This document shows, one piece after another, positions 26,101-35,916 of a stretch of DNA of 64,000 bases; position 1 is the stretch's first letter, and every line of letters starts with the position of its first letter. This DNA is from Rhodocyclaceae bacterium (lineage in GTDB: Bacteria; Pseudomonadota; Gammaproteobacteria; Burkholderiales; Rhodocyclaceae): positions 62,001-126,000 of the forward strand of contig JAEUNL010000061.1 in the NCBI GenBank assembly GCA_016791115.1, written 5' to 3'. The position numbers and the translations under genes were made by a program. The notes beneath the pieces are model-generated. The model had not been told where the DNA came from. It ran no database searches and was given only the letters and a program-made list of their open reading frames with translations.

Positions 26101-26934
26101 ATGAGGGACTACACGTTCGGCTCGCACAACGAATACAGAATCGTCATCGCTAGCGAGCGACACGCCAGGGAACGGGCGCTCTCCCTCGCCTATTGCGTCT
26201 ATCTTGCTGCTGGCCTCGTCGATTCGCGCCCAAGCCGGATGCTTCTGTCCTGTCACGACGCGATCCCCGGCACCGTAACCTTTCTGGTCGAACATGAGAG
26301 GGACACCGGCAACTCCGTCGCCGTGGCAAGCCTCACGCTGATTCCCGACAGCGAACTCGGCCTGCCGCTCGACGGTTCGCATCACAAGGCGTTATCCGGT
26401 CTTCGGGCAACCGGGCGCAAACCGGTCGAGCTTGCAAAGCTGGCGACCGTCGCCGCAACGGAGAAAGCCCCCGACAAAGGCCCGGCGCCAAGGGAGCTGA
26501 TCCTGCTGCACCTGTTCAAGGTCGCCTATCTGGCAGCGCGATACATGGGGCGTGCGAGCGATCTCATCATTGCCGTTGCCCCGGAGCAGGCGAAGTTCTT
26601 CCGGCGGGTGCTCATGTTCGAACATCTGGAGCCTGATTCGTCGGCGCCCTCGCGCGGCGATTCCGCCCTGGCAGTACCGTTGCGGCTGAGCCTCGACACA
26701 GCCGAAGCGGTATTCGAGAGGCGTTACGGGCAACGCCGCGGCAGCAAGAATATCTTCCGGTTCTTTGTCAACGAAACCCAGGACGAGATCCTGTCGTGGC
26801 TCCGCGCATCCACCAAACCGTTGACTCCAGCCGACGTGCGCTATCTGCTGACCGAAAGAAGCACTGTGCTCACGAGATCGGACGAAGCGACGAGACGCCT
26901 CATCCTTGCTTTCTATCCGGAACTGCGCGAATGA
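26101..26934 (+). CDS. FeeM-like N-acyl amino acid synthase / GNAT-fold acyltransferase
   Basis: 277 residues from ATG 26101 (MRDYTFGSHNEYRIVIASER). The core FLVEHERDTGNSVAVASLTLIPDSELGLPLD is the pattern of FeeM-type N-acyltransferases, which join a fatty acyl chain from acyl-ACP to an amino acid. The C-terminal half has PRELILLHLFKVAYLAARYMG and AVAPEQAKFFRRVLMFEH, again FeeM-like, then about 70 extra residues ending in a helical tail. No acyl-carrier protein gene is adjacent. Comparable genes occur near exosortase/EPS loci in betaproteobacteria. The actual acceptor is unknown. Confidence 0.75.
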   Translation: MRDYTFGSHNEYRIVIASERHARERALSLAYCVYLAAGLVDSRPSRMLLSCHDAIPGTVTFLVEHERDTGNSVAVASLTLIPDSELGLPLDGSHHKALSGLRATGRKPVELAKLATVAATEKAPDKGPAPRELILLHLFKVAYLAARYMGRASDLIIAVAPEQAKFFRRVLMFEHLEPDSSAPSRGDSALAVPLRLSLDTAEAVFERRYGQRRGSKNIFRFFVNETQDEILSWLRASTKPLTPADVRYLLTERSTVLTRSDEATRRLILAFYPELRE

Positions 26935-27016
26935 GAACCCACCGGGATGATGCACCCCCGAATGTCATTCGCACCCTGCGACTGCGTCCGTCCGGCCCGG
27001 TCTGCGAAATGCTCCG

Positions 27017-27751
27017 CTAACGCGCGGGTGCCGACCCGCCCCATGTGCCGCGAGGAATGGCCAGCGGATCCCGCTTTTCATACCAGTGCGTAATCGCGCG
27101 CCCATCCCAATGCAACGCAATGTGTGCAGCCGCGCGGATGTTGGCCAGGGCACGCGGGCGCAGGACTCCGACACAGAGCCCATCGGCGTGCCGCACGCTG
27201 AGGTACTGCACGCCCCAGCTGTCGCGCTCGCGCAGCACGCGCCCGAGCACCTGCGCGGCGCCGTAATGGTGCGGATCGTAGAGCGCGGGGGCGGTTTCGC
27301 GCAGCGCGCGCAGATCGTGCAGGGGTGCGTCGACATCGGCGGCGATCAGCCGCATGTCGAGGTCGATCGCCGGCTCGGCGGTGCGCGCCATGAACACGGC
27401 GCGGTGGTAGCTGACCTCGGCCAGCGCCGTCTCGAGCGACTGCGCGGCGTAGTACACGCCATAGCTGCCGTCCGAGAAGCGCGACCCCTCTGGATTGAGA
27501 TGGGTGAAGGCCGCCATCACCATGGTCGCACCGGGACCGGTCAGCCGCTCTTCCGGCGACACCAGGCTGATCTGGCCGAGTTCGTCGCGGATGCGAGGAT
27601 TGGTCAACGCCTCGATCGCGAACACGGCATCGAGGTCTGCCGGATCGGCGATCACGTCGTACAGCCCGACCGTCGGATAACGCGACGGAATCAGGCGGTA
27701 GCTCGGGGTCCAGCGCGTGATGGCGACCGGGATCGCGCCCGCATCGATCAA
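27017..27751 (-). CDS. RES-domain toxin (NAD+-consuming)
   Basis: 244 residues starting at a TTG (27751) that overlaps the antitoxin stop as TTGA; no ATG or GTG is available before the domain. Conserved family residues are visible: Arg24 in IPSRYP, the GSRFSDGSYGVYYA block, Glu112 in ALAEV and Ser185 in YLSVR, followed by CVGVLRP. RES toxins degrade NAD+ by phosphorolysis or hydrolysis and arrest growth when free of antitoxin. The adjacent upstream gene supplies the Xre/MbcA antitoxin. Confidence 0.88.
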   Translation of the reverse strand: MIDAGAIPVAITRWTPSYRLIPSRYPTVGLYDVIADPADLDAVFAIEALTNPRIRDELGQISLVSPEERLTGPGATMVMAAFTHLNPEGSRFSDGSYGVYYAAQSLETALAEVSYHRAVFMARTAEPAIDLDMRLIAADVDAPLHDLRALRETAPALYDPHHYGAAQVLGRVLRERDSWGVQYLSVRHADGLCVGVLRPRALANIRAAAHIALHWDGRAITHWYEKRDPLAIPRGTWGGSAPAR

Positions 27752-28158
27752 GCCTTGCCCCCGCGTTGCGCGTCGAGATACTGGCGCACGACGTAGAGAT
27801 CGGCCACCTGCCCGCCCAGCATGCGGTCGAGCGCCGATTGCCCGTTGAACAGCGGCGCCGCATTCGGCTTGCGCACCCATTCGTCGGCACGCTCGGCCAC
27901 CGGCAGCAGGATCTGCAGCGCGGCATAGATGCCGAACAGGTAGGACAGGCGCTCCAGCACGTGCCGGTCGAGCGGCCCGACCTTACCCTGCTTCCAGTGG
28001 AACAGCGTGGTCCGGCCGACACCGAGCAGGGTCTGCTGCTCGGCATTGCTGAGCTTCCACGCCTCGGCCAGGCGCCAGAAGGTGCGCAGCGCAGCCGCCG
28101 CGGCCTCGGCCGAAGCCGGATCGACCGCCTTGCGCGGCGCTTCGAGCACGGCACTCAT
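27748..28158 (-). CDS. Xre/MbcA/ParS-type antitoxin of the RES toxin
   Basis: 136 residues from ATG 28158, with GGAG eight bases upstream; a TTG at 28188 would lengthen it. The N-terminal half is a helix-turn-helix (LAEAWKLSNAEQQTLLGVGRTTLFHWKQG). The C-terminal half is the toxin-binding DUF2384-like segment (LSYLFGIYAALQILLP, WVRKPNAAPLFNGQSALDRMLGGQ, VVRQYLDAQ). It should bind and block the RES toxin and repress its own promoter. Confidence 0.88.
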   Translation of the reverse strand: MSAVLEAPRKAVDPASAEAAAAALRTFWRLAEAWKLSNAEQQTLLGVGRTTLFHWKQGKVGPLDRHVLERLSYLFGIYAALQILLPVAERADEWVRKPNAAPLFNGQSALDRMLGGQVADLYVVRQYLDAQRGGKA

Positions 28159-28205
28159 GTCGCGCTCCGGCGTACGGAATATCGGCAAATGACAAGCATG
28201 AGCCG

Positions 28206-28234
28206 ACTGTAGTTCAATTTCGGACTGTTTTCAA
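28206..28234 (-). promoter_or_regulatory. Promoter of the Xre-RES toxin-antitoxin operon
   Basis: On the gene strand TTGAAA (28234-28229) and TACAGT (28211-28206) are separated by exactly 17 bp, a good sigma-70 type arrangement. Transcription would begin near 28199, about 40 nt before the antitoxin ATG. Autoregulation by the antitoxin is expected for the family. Confidence 0.6.
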
Positions 28235-28271
28235 CTATTAGTTCCGACACGAACACTCCGAAGCCGGGCGA

Positions 28272-29294
28272 TCAACCGCCGTCGCTGCGAAATCCGCGCG
28301 GATTGGCGCTCTGCCAGCGCCAGGCGTCGGCGCACATCTGCTCGATGCCGCGCTCGGCACGCCAGCCCAGCAGTGCCCGGGCGAGGCTCGGATCGGCGTA
28401 GCAGCTTGCGATGTCGCCCGGACGCCGGTCGACGATGCGATAGGCCACCTTGCGGCCCGACGCCGCCTCGAACGCCCGCACCATGTCGAGCACGCTGTAT
28501 CCGATCCCGGTGCCAAGGTTCACCGCGAACAAACCCTCGTGCGCACGGATGCGGTCGAGCGCACGCAGATGTCCGATGGCGAGGTCGACCACGTGGATGT
28601 AGTCGCGCACGCCGGTACCGTCGGGCGTCGGGTAATCGCCCCCGAACACCGACAACTTCTCGCGCGCGCCCACTGCCACCTGCGCCACGAAGGGCATCAG
28701 GTTGTTCGGTATGCCCTGCGGATCTTCGCCGATGGTGCCGCTGGCGTGCGCGCCGACCGGGTTGAAGTAGCGCAGCAGCCCGATGCGCCAGCCCGGCTCG
28801 CTGCGCGCCACATCGCGCAGGATCTCCTCGATCATCAGCTTGGACTGGCCGTAGGGATTGGTCGCCGACAGCGGATGGTCCTCGGTCAGCGGCAGGCGCT
28901 GCGGGTCGCCATACACCGTGGCCGAGCTGCTGAACACCAGGTTGCGCACGCCGGCCGCACGCATCGCCTCGAGCAGGCGGATGGTGCCGACCACGTTGTT
29001 GTCGTAGTAGAGCAGCGGTTTCGCGACCGACTCGCCGACTGCCTTGAGGCCGGCGAAATGGATCACCGCCTCGATATCATGGTCGGAGAACAAACGGGCC
29101 AGGCAAGCGGCGTCGCGGATGTCGCCCTCCACGCACAGCGGTGCCCGGCCGGCGATCGCCCCGACGCGGCGCACAGCCTCCGGGCTGCTGTTGCTGAAAT
29201 TGTCGAGCACGATGACCTGCTCGCCGGCCTGCAGCAGTTCGACGCAGGTATGCGAGCCGATGTAGCCCGCGCCGCCGGTCACGAGGATCGCCAT
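28272..29294 (-). CDS. galE: UDP-glucose 4-epimerase
   Basis: 340 residues. The Rossmann motif [11 protein letters not shown] opens the protein. The active site is Ser-Ser-Ser/Tyr-x-x-x-Lys (FSSSATVYG and YGQSK), followed by [24 protein letters not shown] and [14 protein letters not shown]. It interconverts UDP-glucose and UDP-galactose and so feeds galactose units into polysaccharide. It is the last gene of the rmlBACD-manC-galE operon, four bases after manC. Confidence 0.96.
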   Translation of the reverse strand: MAILVTGGAGYIGSHTCVELLQAGEQVIVLDNFSNSSPEAVRRVGAIAGRAPLCVEGDIRDAACLARLFSDHDIEAVIHFAGLKAVGESVAKPLLYYDNNVVGTIRLLEAMRAAGVRNLVFSSSATVYGDPQRLPLTEDHPLSATNPYGQSKLMIEEILRDVARSEPGWRIGLLRYFNPVGAHASGTIGEDPQGIPNNLMPFVAQVAVGAREKLSVFGGDYPTPDGTGVRDYIHVVDLAIGHLRALDRIRAHEGLFAVNLGTGIGYSVLDMVRAFEAASGRKVAYRIVDRRPGDIASCYADPSLARALLGWRAERGIEQMCADAWRWQSANPRGFRSDGG

Positions 29295-29298
29295 GTCT

Positions 29299-30744
29299 TC
29301 AGCCCCTGCCGTAGGTGTCCTGGAAGCGCACGATGTCGTCCTCGCCGAGGTAGGCGCCCGACTGCACCTCGATCATCTCGAGCGGCACCTTGCCCGGATT
29401 CTCCAGCCGATGCTTCGTGCCGAGCGGAATGTAGGTCGACTGGTTCTCCGACACCAGAAAGACCTCTTCGCCCCGCGTCACCCGCGCCGTGCCGGTCACC
29501 ACGATCCAGTGCTCGGCGCGATGGTGGTGCATCTGGAGCGACAGCGAGGCGCCCGGATTGACCACGATGCGCTTGACCTGGAAGCGCGGCCCGGCATCGA
29601 TGCTGTCGTACCAGCCCCAGGGCCGGTACACCTTGCGATGGTTCGTCACCTCGCTGCGGCCGGCCTGCTTCAGGCGCCCGACGATCTGCTTCACCTCCTG
29701 GGTGCGGTCCTTCGAGGCCACCAGCACCGCATCGGGCGTTTCCACGACCACCACGTCGTCGACGCCGATGCAGGCCACCATGCGCCCATCCGCCAGCACC
29801 AGGCTGCCGCGGGTTTCATGAAGCATCACGTCGCCGCGCGTCGCATTGCCGGCCGCATCCTTGTCCGCCACCTGCCACAGCGCGTCCCACGCGCCCACAT
29901 CCGACCAGCCGCAGGACATCGGCACCACGTGGGCCGCAAGGCCCGCGGCTGCATCCGACGGCAGTTTTTCCATCACCGCATAGTCGATCGAATCCGACGG
30001 GCAGGCTGCGAACGCCGCCTTGTCGACGCGCAGGAAATCCGCATCGCGCACACCCTTCCCGATCGCGCTCCGGCACGCAGCCAGGATGTCCGGCCGATAG
30101 CGTTCGATCGCCTTCAGCCAGACCGAGGCTTTCATCATGAACAGACCGCTGTTCCACAGGTACTCGCCGCTCGACACGTAACGCCCGGCCGTTTCGAGAT
30201 CGGGCTTCTCGACGAAGCGCGCGATGCGCCTGGCGCCATGCGCCGTGCCTTCGCCGGTCTGGATGTAGCCGTACCCGGTTTCCGGCCGATCGGGCACGAT
30301 GCCGAAGGTCACGACGGTGCCATCGCGCGCAAGCAGCGCACCGGCGTCGATCGCCTGCTGGAAGGCCGCGCGATCGGTCACCACATGATCGGCCGGCATC
30401 ACCAGCAGCACCGGATCGCCCTCGCCCGCAGCCAGTGCGGCCAGCGTCAGCGCCGGCGCGGTGTTACGGCCCATCGGCTCGAGGATCAGCGCCGAAGCCG
30501 GCTTGCCGACGGCACGCAGTTGCTCCGCGGTGATGAAGCGGTACTCCTCGTTGCACACGACCAGCGGCTGCGCCGCCACCTCGAGCGCGCCCGTAAACCC
30601 TGCGAGCCGCGTCGCCGTCGCCTGCAACAAAGACTCGTCGCCATGTAGCGCGAGCAACTGTTTCGGATGCTGCTCGCGCGACAGCGGCCACAGGCGAGTG
30701 CCCGAGCCGCCGGAGAGGATCACCGGGAGAATCCGAGTCGTCAT
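29299..30744 (-). CDS. manC: Mannose-1-phosphate guanylyltransferase / mannose-6-phosphate isomerase
   Basis: 481 residues from ATG 30744 ([15 protein letters not shown]); a longer upstream frame is a shadow. The N-terminal nucleotidyltransferase has [18 protein letters not shown] and FVEKPD. The C-terminal cupin of the type II isomerase starts [19 protein letters not shown] and contains [10 protein letters not shown] with metal-binding His. The bifunctional enzyme makes GDP-mannose, the precursor for gmd and fcl (GDP-fucose), both encoded in this window. It sits between rmlD and galE. Confidence 0.95.
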   Translation of the reverse strand: MTTRILPVILSGGSGTRLWPLSREQHPKQLLALHGDESLLQATATRLAGFTGALEVAAQPLVVCNEEYRFITAEQLRAVGKPASALILEPMGRNTAPALTLAALAAGEGDPVLLVMPADHVVTDRAAFQQAIDAGALLARDGTVVTFGIVPDRPETGYGYIQTGEGTAHGARRIARFVEKPDLETAGRYVSSGEYLWNSGLFMMKASVWLKAIERYRPDILAACRSAIGKGVRDADFLRVDKAAFAACPSDSIDYAVMEKLPSDAAAGLAAHVVPMSCGWSDVGAWDALWQVADKDAAGNATRGDVMLHETRGSLVLADGRMVACIGVDDVVVVETPDAVLVASKDRTQEVKQIVGRLKQAGRSEVTNHRKVYRPWGWYDSIDAGPRFQVKRIVVNPGASLSLQMHHHRAEHWIVVTGTARVTRGEEVFLVSENQSTYIPLGTKHRLENPGKVPLEMIEVQSGAYLGEDDIVRFQDTYGRG

Positions 30745-30781
30745 GACGATTCCAGAAAGGAAAACAAGAGCCTCAATGTAC

Positions 30782-31672
30782 TCACCGCGCGGCGAGTTCG
30801 GCAACGCACAATTCCACGCCATGCTGCCAATTCGGCATGCGCAGGCCGAATGCGCGCTCCAGCTTGCCGCAATCGAACACCGAGTTTGCCGGCCGCTTCG
30901 CCGGCAGCGGATAGTCGGCGGTCGCAATCGGCACGATCTCGCGCACCTTCAAACCATCCGCCAGCGCCGGCGCGCGGCGCGCAAGATCGACCACCTGGCT
31001 CGCATACGCGTGCCAGGTGGTGCGCCCGGCCGCGGCAAGGTGATACACGCCGTCGACAAGCGGCAGCCCGACAGCCTGCCTGCCGAGAATCTGCGCCGTC
31101 ACGTCCGCGATCAGCCGTGCCGCGGTCGGCGCGCCGAACTGGTCGGCGACGATGCGCAACTGCTCGCGCTCGCGCGCCAGCCGCAGGATAGTGCGCAGGA
31201 AGTTGCCGCCGTGCGAACCGAACACCCATTGCGTGCGCAATATCAGGTGGCGGCAGCCGCTCGCCGCCACCGCCTGCTCGCCGGCGAGCTTGCTGCGGCC
31301 GTAGGCGCTGCGCGGGTCGGTCGCGTCGTCCTCGCGGTAGGCACCGGCCCGGCTGCCGTCGAACACATAGTCGGTCGAGTAATGCACCAGCAGCGCATCG
31401 CATGCCTTTGCCGCCTTCGCCAGGGCGGCCGGCGCCTCGGCATTGACGCGGAACGCCAGCTCGCTCTCGCTCTCCGCCTTGTCCACGGCGGTGTAGGCGG
31501 CGGCGTTCACGATCACGTCCGGTCGCTGCAACGCGATGCATGCGGCGATGGCCGCCGCATCGGCGAGATCGAGTTCCGCGCGGCCGAGCGCCATGACCTC
31601 GCCCAGCGGCTGCAGGCAGCGCGCCAGTTCCCAGCCGACCTGGCCGTTGCAGCCGGTGACCAGCATCCTCAT
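30782..31672 (-). CDS. rmlD: dTDP-4-dehydrorhamnose reductase
   Basis: 296 residues. NADPH-binding GCNGQVGWEL, substrate segment NAAAYTAVDKAE, catalytic YSTDYVFDG and YGRSKLAGE are all present, with the YPLPAKRPANSVFD motif near the end. It reduces dTDP-4-keto-rhamnose to dTDP-L-rhamnose, the last step of the Rml pathway. Order in the operon is rmlB, rmlA, rmlC, rmlD. Confidence 0.96.
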   Translation of the reverse strand: MRMLVTGCNGQVGWELARCLQPLGEVMALGRAELDLADAAAIAACIALQRPDVIVNAAAYTAVDKAESESELAFRVNAEAPAALAKAAKACDALLVHYSTDYVFDGSRAGAYREDDATDPRSAYGRSKLAGEQAVAASGCRHLILRTQWVFGSHGGNFLRTILRLAREREQLRIVADQFGAPTAARLIADVTAQILGRQAVGLPLVDGVYHLAAAGRTTWHAYASQVVDLARRAPALADGLKVREIVPIATADYPLPAKRPANSVFDCGKLERAFGLRMPNWQHGVELCVAELAAR

Positions 31673-31690
31673 GTCGGGTTCCTGCGCATA

Positions 31691-32233
31691 TCAGTCGAAC
31701 AGCTCGGCATCGCACAGCAGTACGCCCTGCGCGTCCTTGGCGGACAGGCTCGGCGCTTCTTCGATGCGCCAGTCGATGCCCAGCGCCGGGTCGTTCCAGC
31801 GGATGCAGCGCTCATGCTCCGGCGCCCAGTAGTCGGTGGTCTTGTAGAGAAAGTCGGCGCTCTCGCTGAGCACCACGAAACCGTGTGCGAAACCCGGCGG
31901 CACCCAGAACATGCGCTTGTTCTCGGCACTGAGTTCCACCGCCACATGGCGGCCGAAAGTGGGCGAGGCGCGCCGGATGTCCAGCGCCACGTCGAGCACG
32001 CGGCCTGCGACCACGCGCACCAGCTTGCCCTGCGGCTGGCGGATCTGGTAGTGCAGCCCGCGCAGCACGCCGCGCGCCGAGCGCGAATGGTTGTCCTGCA
32101 CGAAGTTCCATTCGCCGATCAGTGGCGCCAGGCTGCGCGCGTTGAAACTCTCGAAAAAAAAGCCGCGCTCGTCGCCGAACACGCGCGGCTCGATGATGGC
32201 AAGGTCGGCAATCGAGGTATCGATGCGCTTCAT
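31691..32233 (-). CDS. rmlC: dTDP-4-dehydrorhamnose 3,5-epimerase
   Basis: 180 residues, a cupin fold of normal length. Motifs are EPRVFGDERGFFFESFNA, QDNHSRSARGVLRGLHYQ (catalytic His), GKLVRVVAGRVLDVALDIRR and FAHGFVVLSESADFLYKTTDYW (catalytic Tyr). It epimerises C3 and C5 of the 4-keto sugar in dTDP-rhamnose synthesis. It starts six bases after the rmlA stop. Confidence 0.97.
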   Translation of the reverse strand: MKRIDTSIADLAIIEPRVFGDERGFFFESFNARSLAPLIGEWNFVQDNHSRSARGVLRGLHYQIRQPQGKLVRVVAGRVLDVALDIRRASPTFGRHVAVELSAENKRMFWVPPGFAHGFVVLSESADFLYKTTDYWAPEHERCIRWNDPALGIDWRIEEAPSLSAKDAQGVLLCDAELFD

Positions 32234-32239
32234 GGCGGC

Positions 32240-33121
32240 TCAGAACACCTGCTCGTCGAGGATCTGCAAGAGGTACTGGCCGTAGCCGTTCTTCGCCAAC
32301 GGTCCGGCCAGCGCACGCAACTGGTCGACATCGATGTAGCCCATGCGGAACGCGATTTCCTCCGGGCAGGCGATCTTGAGACCCTGCCGCTTCTCGATGG
32401 TCTGGATGTACATCGACGCCTCGATCAGCGATTCATGCGTGCCAGTATCCAGCCAGGCATGGCCGCGGCCCATCACCTTCACGTCGAGCGAACCCATCTC
32501 GAGGTAGCGCCGGTTCACGTCGGTGATTTCCAGTTCGCCGCGCGGCGAGGGCTTGAGCGCACGCGCGATGTCGACCACCAGGTTGTCGTAGAAATAGAGC
32601 CCGGTCACGGCGTAGCGGCTCTTCGGCTTCGCAGGTTTTTCTTCCAGGCTGATCGCGCGGCGGTTGGCGTCGAACTCGACCACGCCATAGCGCTCGGGAT
32701 CGTGCACCGGATAGGCGAACACCGTCGCGCCACTTGCGCGCTCGGTGGCATCGCGCAGATCTTCGGCCAGCTCGTGGCCGTAGAAGATGTTGTCGCCCAG
32801 CACCAGGGCGGACGGATCGTCGCCGACGAAATCCGCGCCGATGATGAATGCCTGCGCCAGCCCGTCCGGCGAGGGCTGCACCGCGTAGCGGATGTCGATG
32901 CCCCACTGGCTGCCGTTGCCGAGCAACTGCTCGAAGCGCGGCGTATCCAGCGGCGTCGAGATCACCAGGATCTCGCGGATGCCCGCCAGCAGCAGCACCG
33001 ATAGCGGGTAATAGATCATCGGCTTGTCGTAGATCGGCAGCAGCTGCTTGGAAACCGCCTGCGTGATCGGATACAGACGGGTGCCGGAGCCGCCGGCGAG
33101 GATGATGCCTTTGCGATTCAT
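32240..33121 (-). CDS. rmlA: Glucose-1-phosphate thymidylyltransferase
   Basis: 293 residues from ATG 33121 ([18 protein letters not shown]). Signature [32 protein letters not shown], a metal-binding [10 protein letters not shown] and [11 protein letters not shown] are all present. It makes dTDP-glucose, the first step of dTDP-L-rhamnose synthesis, and is normally inhibited by the end product. It follows rmlB with a 58-bp gap. Confidence 0.96.
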   Translation of the reverse strand: MNRKGIILAGGSGTRLYPITQAVSKQLLPIYDKPMIYYPLSVLLLAGIREILVISTPLDTPRFEQLLGNGSQWGIDIRYAVQPSPDGLAQAFIIGADFVGDDPSALVLGDNIFYGHELAEDLRDATERASGATVFAYPVHDPERYGVVEFDANRRAISLEEKPAKPKSRYAVTGLYFYDNLVVDIARALKPSPRGELEITDVNRRYLEMGSLDVKVMGRGHAWLDTGTHESLIEASMYIQTIEKRQGLKIACPEEIAFRMGYIDVDQLRALAGPLAKNGYGQYLLQILDEQVF

Positions 33122-33179
33122 GGTTCCCAAAATCCCAGAATAAACCTCGCTGCACAATTGCGCAGCCAGGCGACGCGCC

Positions 33180-34247
33180 TCAACGAACGCGTCGAGCGCC
33201 GTAGTTGGTGTCGATCCACTCGCGGTACGCCCCGCTCTGCACGTGCGCCACCCAATCGGCATTGGCCAGATACCACTGCACCGTCTTGCGTATGCCGGTC
33301 TCGAAGGTCTCGGCGGGCCGCCAGCCGAGTTCGCGCTCGATCTTGCGCGCGTCGATCGCGTAGCGGCGGTCGTGGCCGGGGCGATCCTTCACGTACGTCA
33401 TCAGGCGCGCGTGCGGGCCGGCGGCATCCGGCGCCATCTCGTCGAGCAGCGCGCAGATCGTCTTCACGATCTCGATGTTCGGCTTCTCGTTCCAGCCGCC
33501 GATGTTGTAGGTCTCGCCCGGCCGGCCGCGCGCCAGCACCTCGCGGATCGCCGTGCAATGGTCGCCGACGTAGAGCCAGTCGCGCACGTTCATGCCGTCG
33601 CCATAGATCGGCAGTGGCTTGCCGGCCAGCGCGTTGGCGATCATCAGCGGAATCAGCTTTTCTGGAAACTGGTACGGACCGTAGTTGTTCGAGCAGTTGG
33701 TCGTCAGCGTCGGCAGGCCGTAGGTGTGGTGATAGGCACGCACCAGATGGTCGGACGCCGCCTTGCTCGCCGAATACGGGCTGTTCGGCTCGTACGCCCG
33801 CGTCTCGACGAACGGCGCATCGTCCGGCCCGAGCGACCCGTACACCTCGTCGGTCGACACGTGCACGAAGCGGAACGCCGCACTGTCGGCCTCACCCAGT
33901 GCGCCCCAGTAGCCGCGCACCGCCTCGAGCAGCGTAAAGGTGCCCACCACGTTGGTCTGCACGAAGGCGCCAGGGCCGTGGATCGAGCGATCGACATGGC
34001 TCTCCGCCGCAAAGTGGATGATCGCCCGCGGCGTGTGTTCGGCCAGCAGGCGATCGAGCAGCGCGCGGTCGCAGATGTCGCCCTTCACGAAGGCGTGCCG
34101 GCCGTCCCCCTCGAGCGCAGCCAGATTCTCGAGGTTGCCCGCGTAAGTCAGCGCGTCGAGATTGACCACCGGCTCGCCGGTTTCGCGCAGCCAGTCGAGC
34201 ACGAAATTCGCGCCGATGAAGCCGGCGCCGCCTGTGATGAGGATCAT
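33180..34247 (-). CDS. rmlB: dTDP-glucose 4,6-dehydratase
   Basis: 355 residues. NAD-binding [21 protein letters not shown], the active site [11 protein letters not shown] with Tyr-x-x-x-Lys (YSASKA), [18 protein letters not shown] and DWLYVGDHC are canonical. It oxidises and dehydrates dTDP-glucose. It is the first gene of the rml-manC-galE operon. A palindrome 60 bp upstream may be an operator. Confidence 0.97.
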   Translation of the reverse strand: MILITGGAGFIGANFVLDWLRETGEPVVNLDALTYAGNLENLAALEGDGRHAFVKGDICDRALLDRLLAEHTPRAIIHFAAESHVDRSIHGPGAFVQTNVVGTFTLLEAVRGYWGALGEADSAAFRFVHVSTDEVYGSLGPDDAPFVETRAYEPNSPYSASKAASDHLVRAYHHTYGLPTLTTNCSNNYGPYQFPEKLIPLMIANALAGKPLPIYGDGMNVRDWLYVGDHCTAIREVLARGRPGETYNIGGWNEKPNIEIVKTICALLDEMAPDAAGPHARLMTYVKDRPGHDRRYAIDARKIERELGWRPAETFETGIRKTVQWYLANADWVAHVQSGAYREWIDTNYGARRVR

Positions 34248-34308
34248 GTCCCTGCCTGAAAAGCGACACTGCGTCGCGGTATGTGGCTGAAGAAGCGCGA
34301 GTTTACTT

Positions 34309-34323
34309 CAGTACGGCGTACTG
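34309..34323. promoter_or_regulatory. Palindrome upstream of rmlB, possible operator
   Basis: CAGTAC-GGC-GTACTG is a perfect 6-bp inverted repeat with a 3-base centre, 62 bp before the rmlB ATG in the 250-bp gap between fcl and rmlB. The rest of that gap shows no gene. The protein that might bind is unknown. Confidence 0.35.
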
Positions 34324-34497
34324 CGGCCCGACTGGCGCGAAACCACCCCGCCCGCCATGCCTGAAAGGCGCGCAGACTGGCGATCCCGAGGCACACCACG
34401 CCACAAGGCTCATGGATAGGCGATCTCCGGCATGGCATGGCTGCAGCCCAGCATTCATGCACCCTCCAGACCGATGCCTCGTTCGCCCGATCCGCCG

Positions 34498-35445
34498 TCA
34501 GCGTCGCCCCTGCTCAGTGAGGAAGCTGCGGTAAGTGTCCGCGATGCCGCGATCGAGCGGAATCGACGCCCGCCAGCCCAGCGCATGCAGGCGCGACACG
34601 TCGAGCAGCTTGCGCGGCGTGCCGTCCGGCTTCGACGTATCGAACCTGAGCTGCCCCTCGAACCCCACCGCGGCCACCACCAGCCGCGCCAGTTCCGCGA
34701 TCGTCACGTCGTCGCCGACGCCGATGTTGAGCAGCGGCCCGTCGTAACCCGATTCCATCAGAAACACGCAGGCATCGGCCAGATCATCCACATGCAGGAA
34801 CTCGCGCCGCGGCGTGCCGGTGCCCCACACCACCAGTTCGGCATCGCCGCGCAGCTTGGCTTCGTGCGCCTTGCGGATCAACGCCGGCAGCACATGCGAA
34901 TTCGCGAGATCGTAATTGTCATTGGGGCCGTAGAGGTTGGTCGGCATCACCGACACATACCGGTGGCCGTACTGGTGGTTGTAGGCATCCGCCAGCTTGA
35001 TGCCGGCAATCTTGGCAATCGCATAGGGCTCGTTGGTCTGCTCCAGCGGGCCGGTCAGCAGGTAATCCTCGCGGATCGGCTGCGGGCAATCGCGCGGATA
35101 GATGCACGACGAGCCCAGCACCAGCATGCGCTGCACGCCGGCAAGGTGCGCACCATGCACCAGGTTCGCCTCGATCATCAGGTTCTCGTAGATGAACTCG
35201 CCGCGAAAGGTGTTGTTCGCCTGGATGCCGCCCACCTTCGCCGCCGCGCCGAAAATGAACTCCGGCCGCTCGCGCATCAGGAAGGCGCCGACCGCATGCG
35301 GGTCGAGCAGATCCACCTGCTGCCGCGTCGCGGTGACGATGTTCGTGTAGCCGCCGCGCGCGAGCCGGCGCAACAGGGCCGAGCCAACGAGGCCGCGATG
35401 GCCTGCGACGAAGATGCGTGCTTGCTTGTCGATGCTGTTCATCAT
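34498..35445 (-). CDS. fcl: GDP-L-fucose synthase
   Basis: 315 residues starting MMNSIDKQARIFVAGHRG, with AGGA upstream. NADP-binding GHRGLVGSAL, AAAKVGGIQANNT, catalytic LGSSCIYPRDC and YAIAKIAGIK, then PTNLYGPNDNYD and WGTGTPRREFLHVDDLADA are typical. It performs epimerisation and reduction to GDP-L-fucose after Gmd, which is encoded 12 kb away at 47910-48998. The 64-bp remnant at 36494-36557 matches the KVGGIQANNTF region of this gene. Confidence 0.96.
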   Translation of the reverse strand: MMNSIDKQARIFVAGHRGLVGSALLRRLARGGYTNIVTATRQQVDLLDPHAVGAFLMRERPEFIFGAAAKVGGIQANNTFRGEFIYENLMIEANLVHGAHLAGVQRMLVLGSSCIYPRDCPQPIREDYLLTGPLEQTNEPYAIAKIAGIKLADAYNHQYGHRYVSVMPTNLYGPNDNYDLANSHVLPALIRKAHEAKLRGDAELVVWGTGTPRREFLHVDDLADACVFLMESGYDGPLLNIGVGDDVTIAELARLVVAAVGFEGQLRFDTSKPDGTPRKLLDVSRLHALGWRASIPLDRGIADTYRSFLTEQGRR

Positions 35446-35523
35446 CTGTCCTGAAGAATCGGAAGGATCGCGAGGCGGTGTACAACCTTGCGAGGCCGGC
35501 CGGCAATGATAAGAGTCGGGGTC

Positions 35524-35907
35524 TTACCTTCGTGTGACGTTGGCTCGAAGCCATGCCGCAAAGGCGGCCTCGTCGAGATCGCCGGCGGCAACGGCCAGCA
35601 TGGCCAGCGTCGCCTCGGCCTGCGAGACGGCGAGTCGATGTCCATTGAGCCAGAGAAACAAACCCACCGCGAGAAAAGCGGCGCGCTTGTTCCCATCGAC
35701 AAAGGCATGATTCTTCGCCAACCCGACGCCATAACTCGCGGCAAGCGCGGCCACATCGGGCTCGCCGTAGGCGGCAAGGTTCAAGGGGCGCGCAAGCGCC
35801 GAATCCAGCAAGCCCTCGTCGCGCATGCCCGAAGCACCGCCGTGCTCTGCCAGGCTTTCGTCGTGGAGCAGCAGCAGTGCGCGCTTGTCGATCCAGCACC
35901 ATCTCAT
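35524..35907 (-). CDS. doc: Doc-type toxin (Fic fold)
   Basis: 127 residues. The Fic-core motif reads HAFVDGNKR, close to the Doc consensus HxFxx(A/G)NKR, preceded by MRDEGLLDSALARPLNLAAYG and followed by AAFLAVGLFLWLNG. Doc phosphorylates EF-Tu and halts translation in the family archetype. The N-terminus MRWCWIDKRALLLLHDESL is the usual Doc start. It lies nine bases after the AbrB-type antitoxin stop. Confidence 0.9.
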   Translation of the reverse strand: MRWCWIDKRALLLLHDESLAEHGGASGMRDEGLLDSALARPLNLAAYGEPDVAALAASYGVGLAKNHAFVDGNKRAAFLAVGLFLWLNGHRLAVSQAEATLAMLAVAAGDLDEAAFAAWLRANVTRR

Positions 35908-35916
35908 GCCGACACG

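Noticed and set aside
30461-33004. Very long open frame (847 codons) on the + strand
   Set aside because: It is antisense to manC, rmlD, rmlC and rmlA, all strongly recognised; the translation is His/Arg/Gln-rich with no family similarity, typical of antisense frames in GC-rich DNA.
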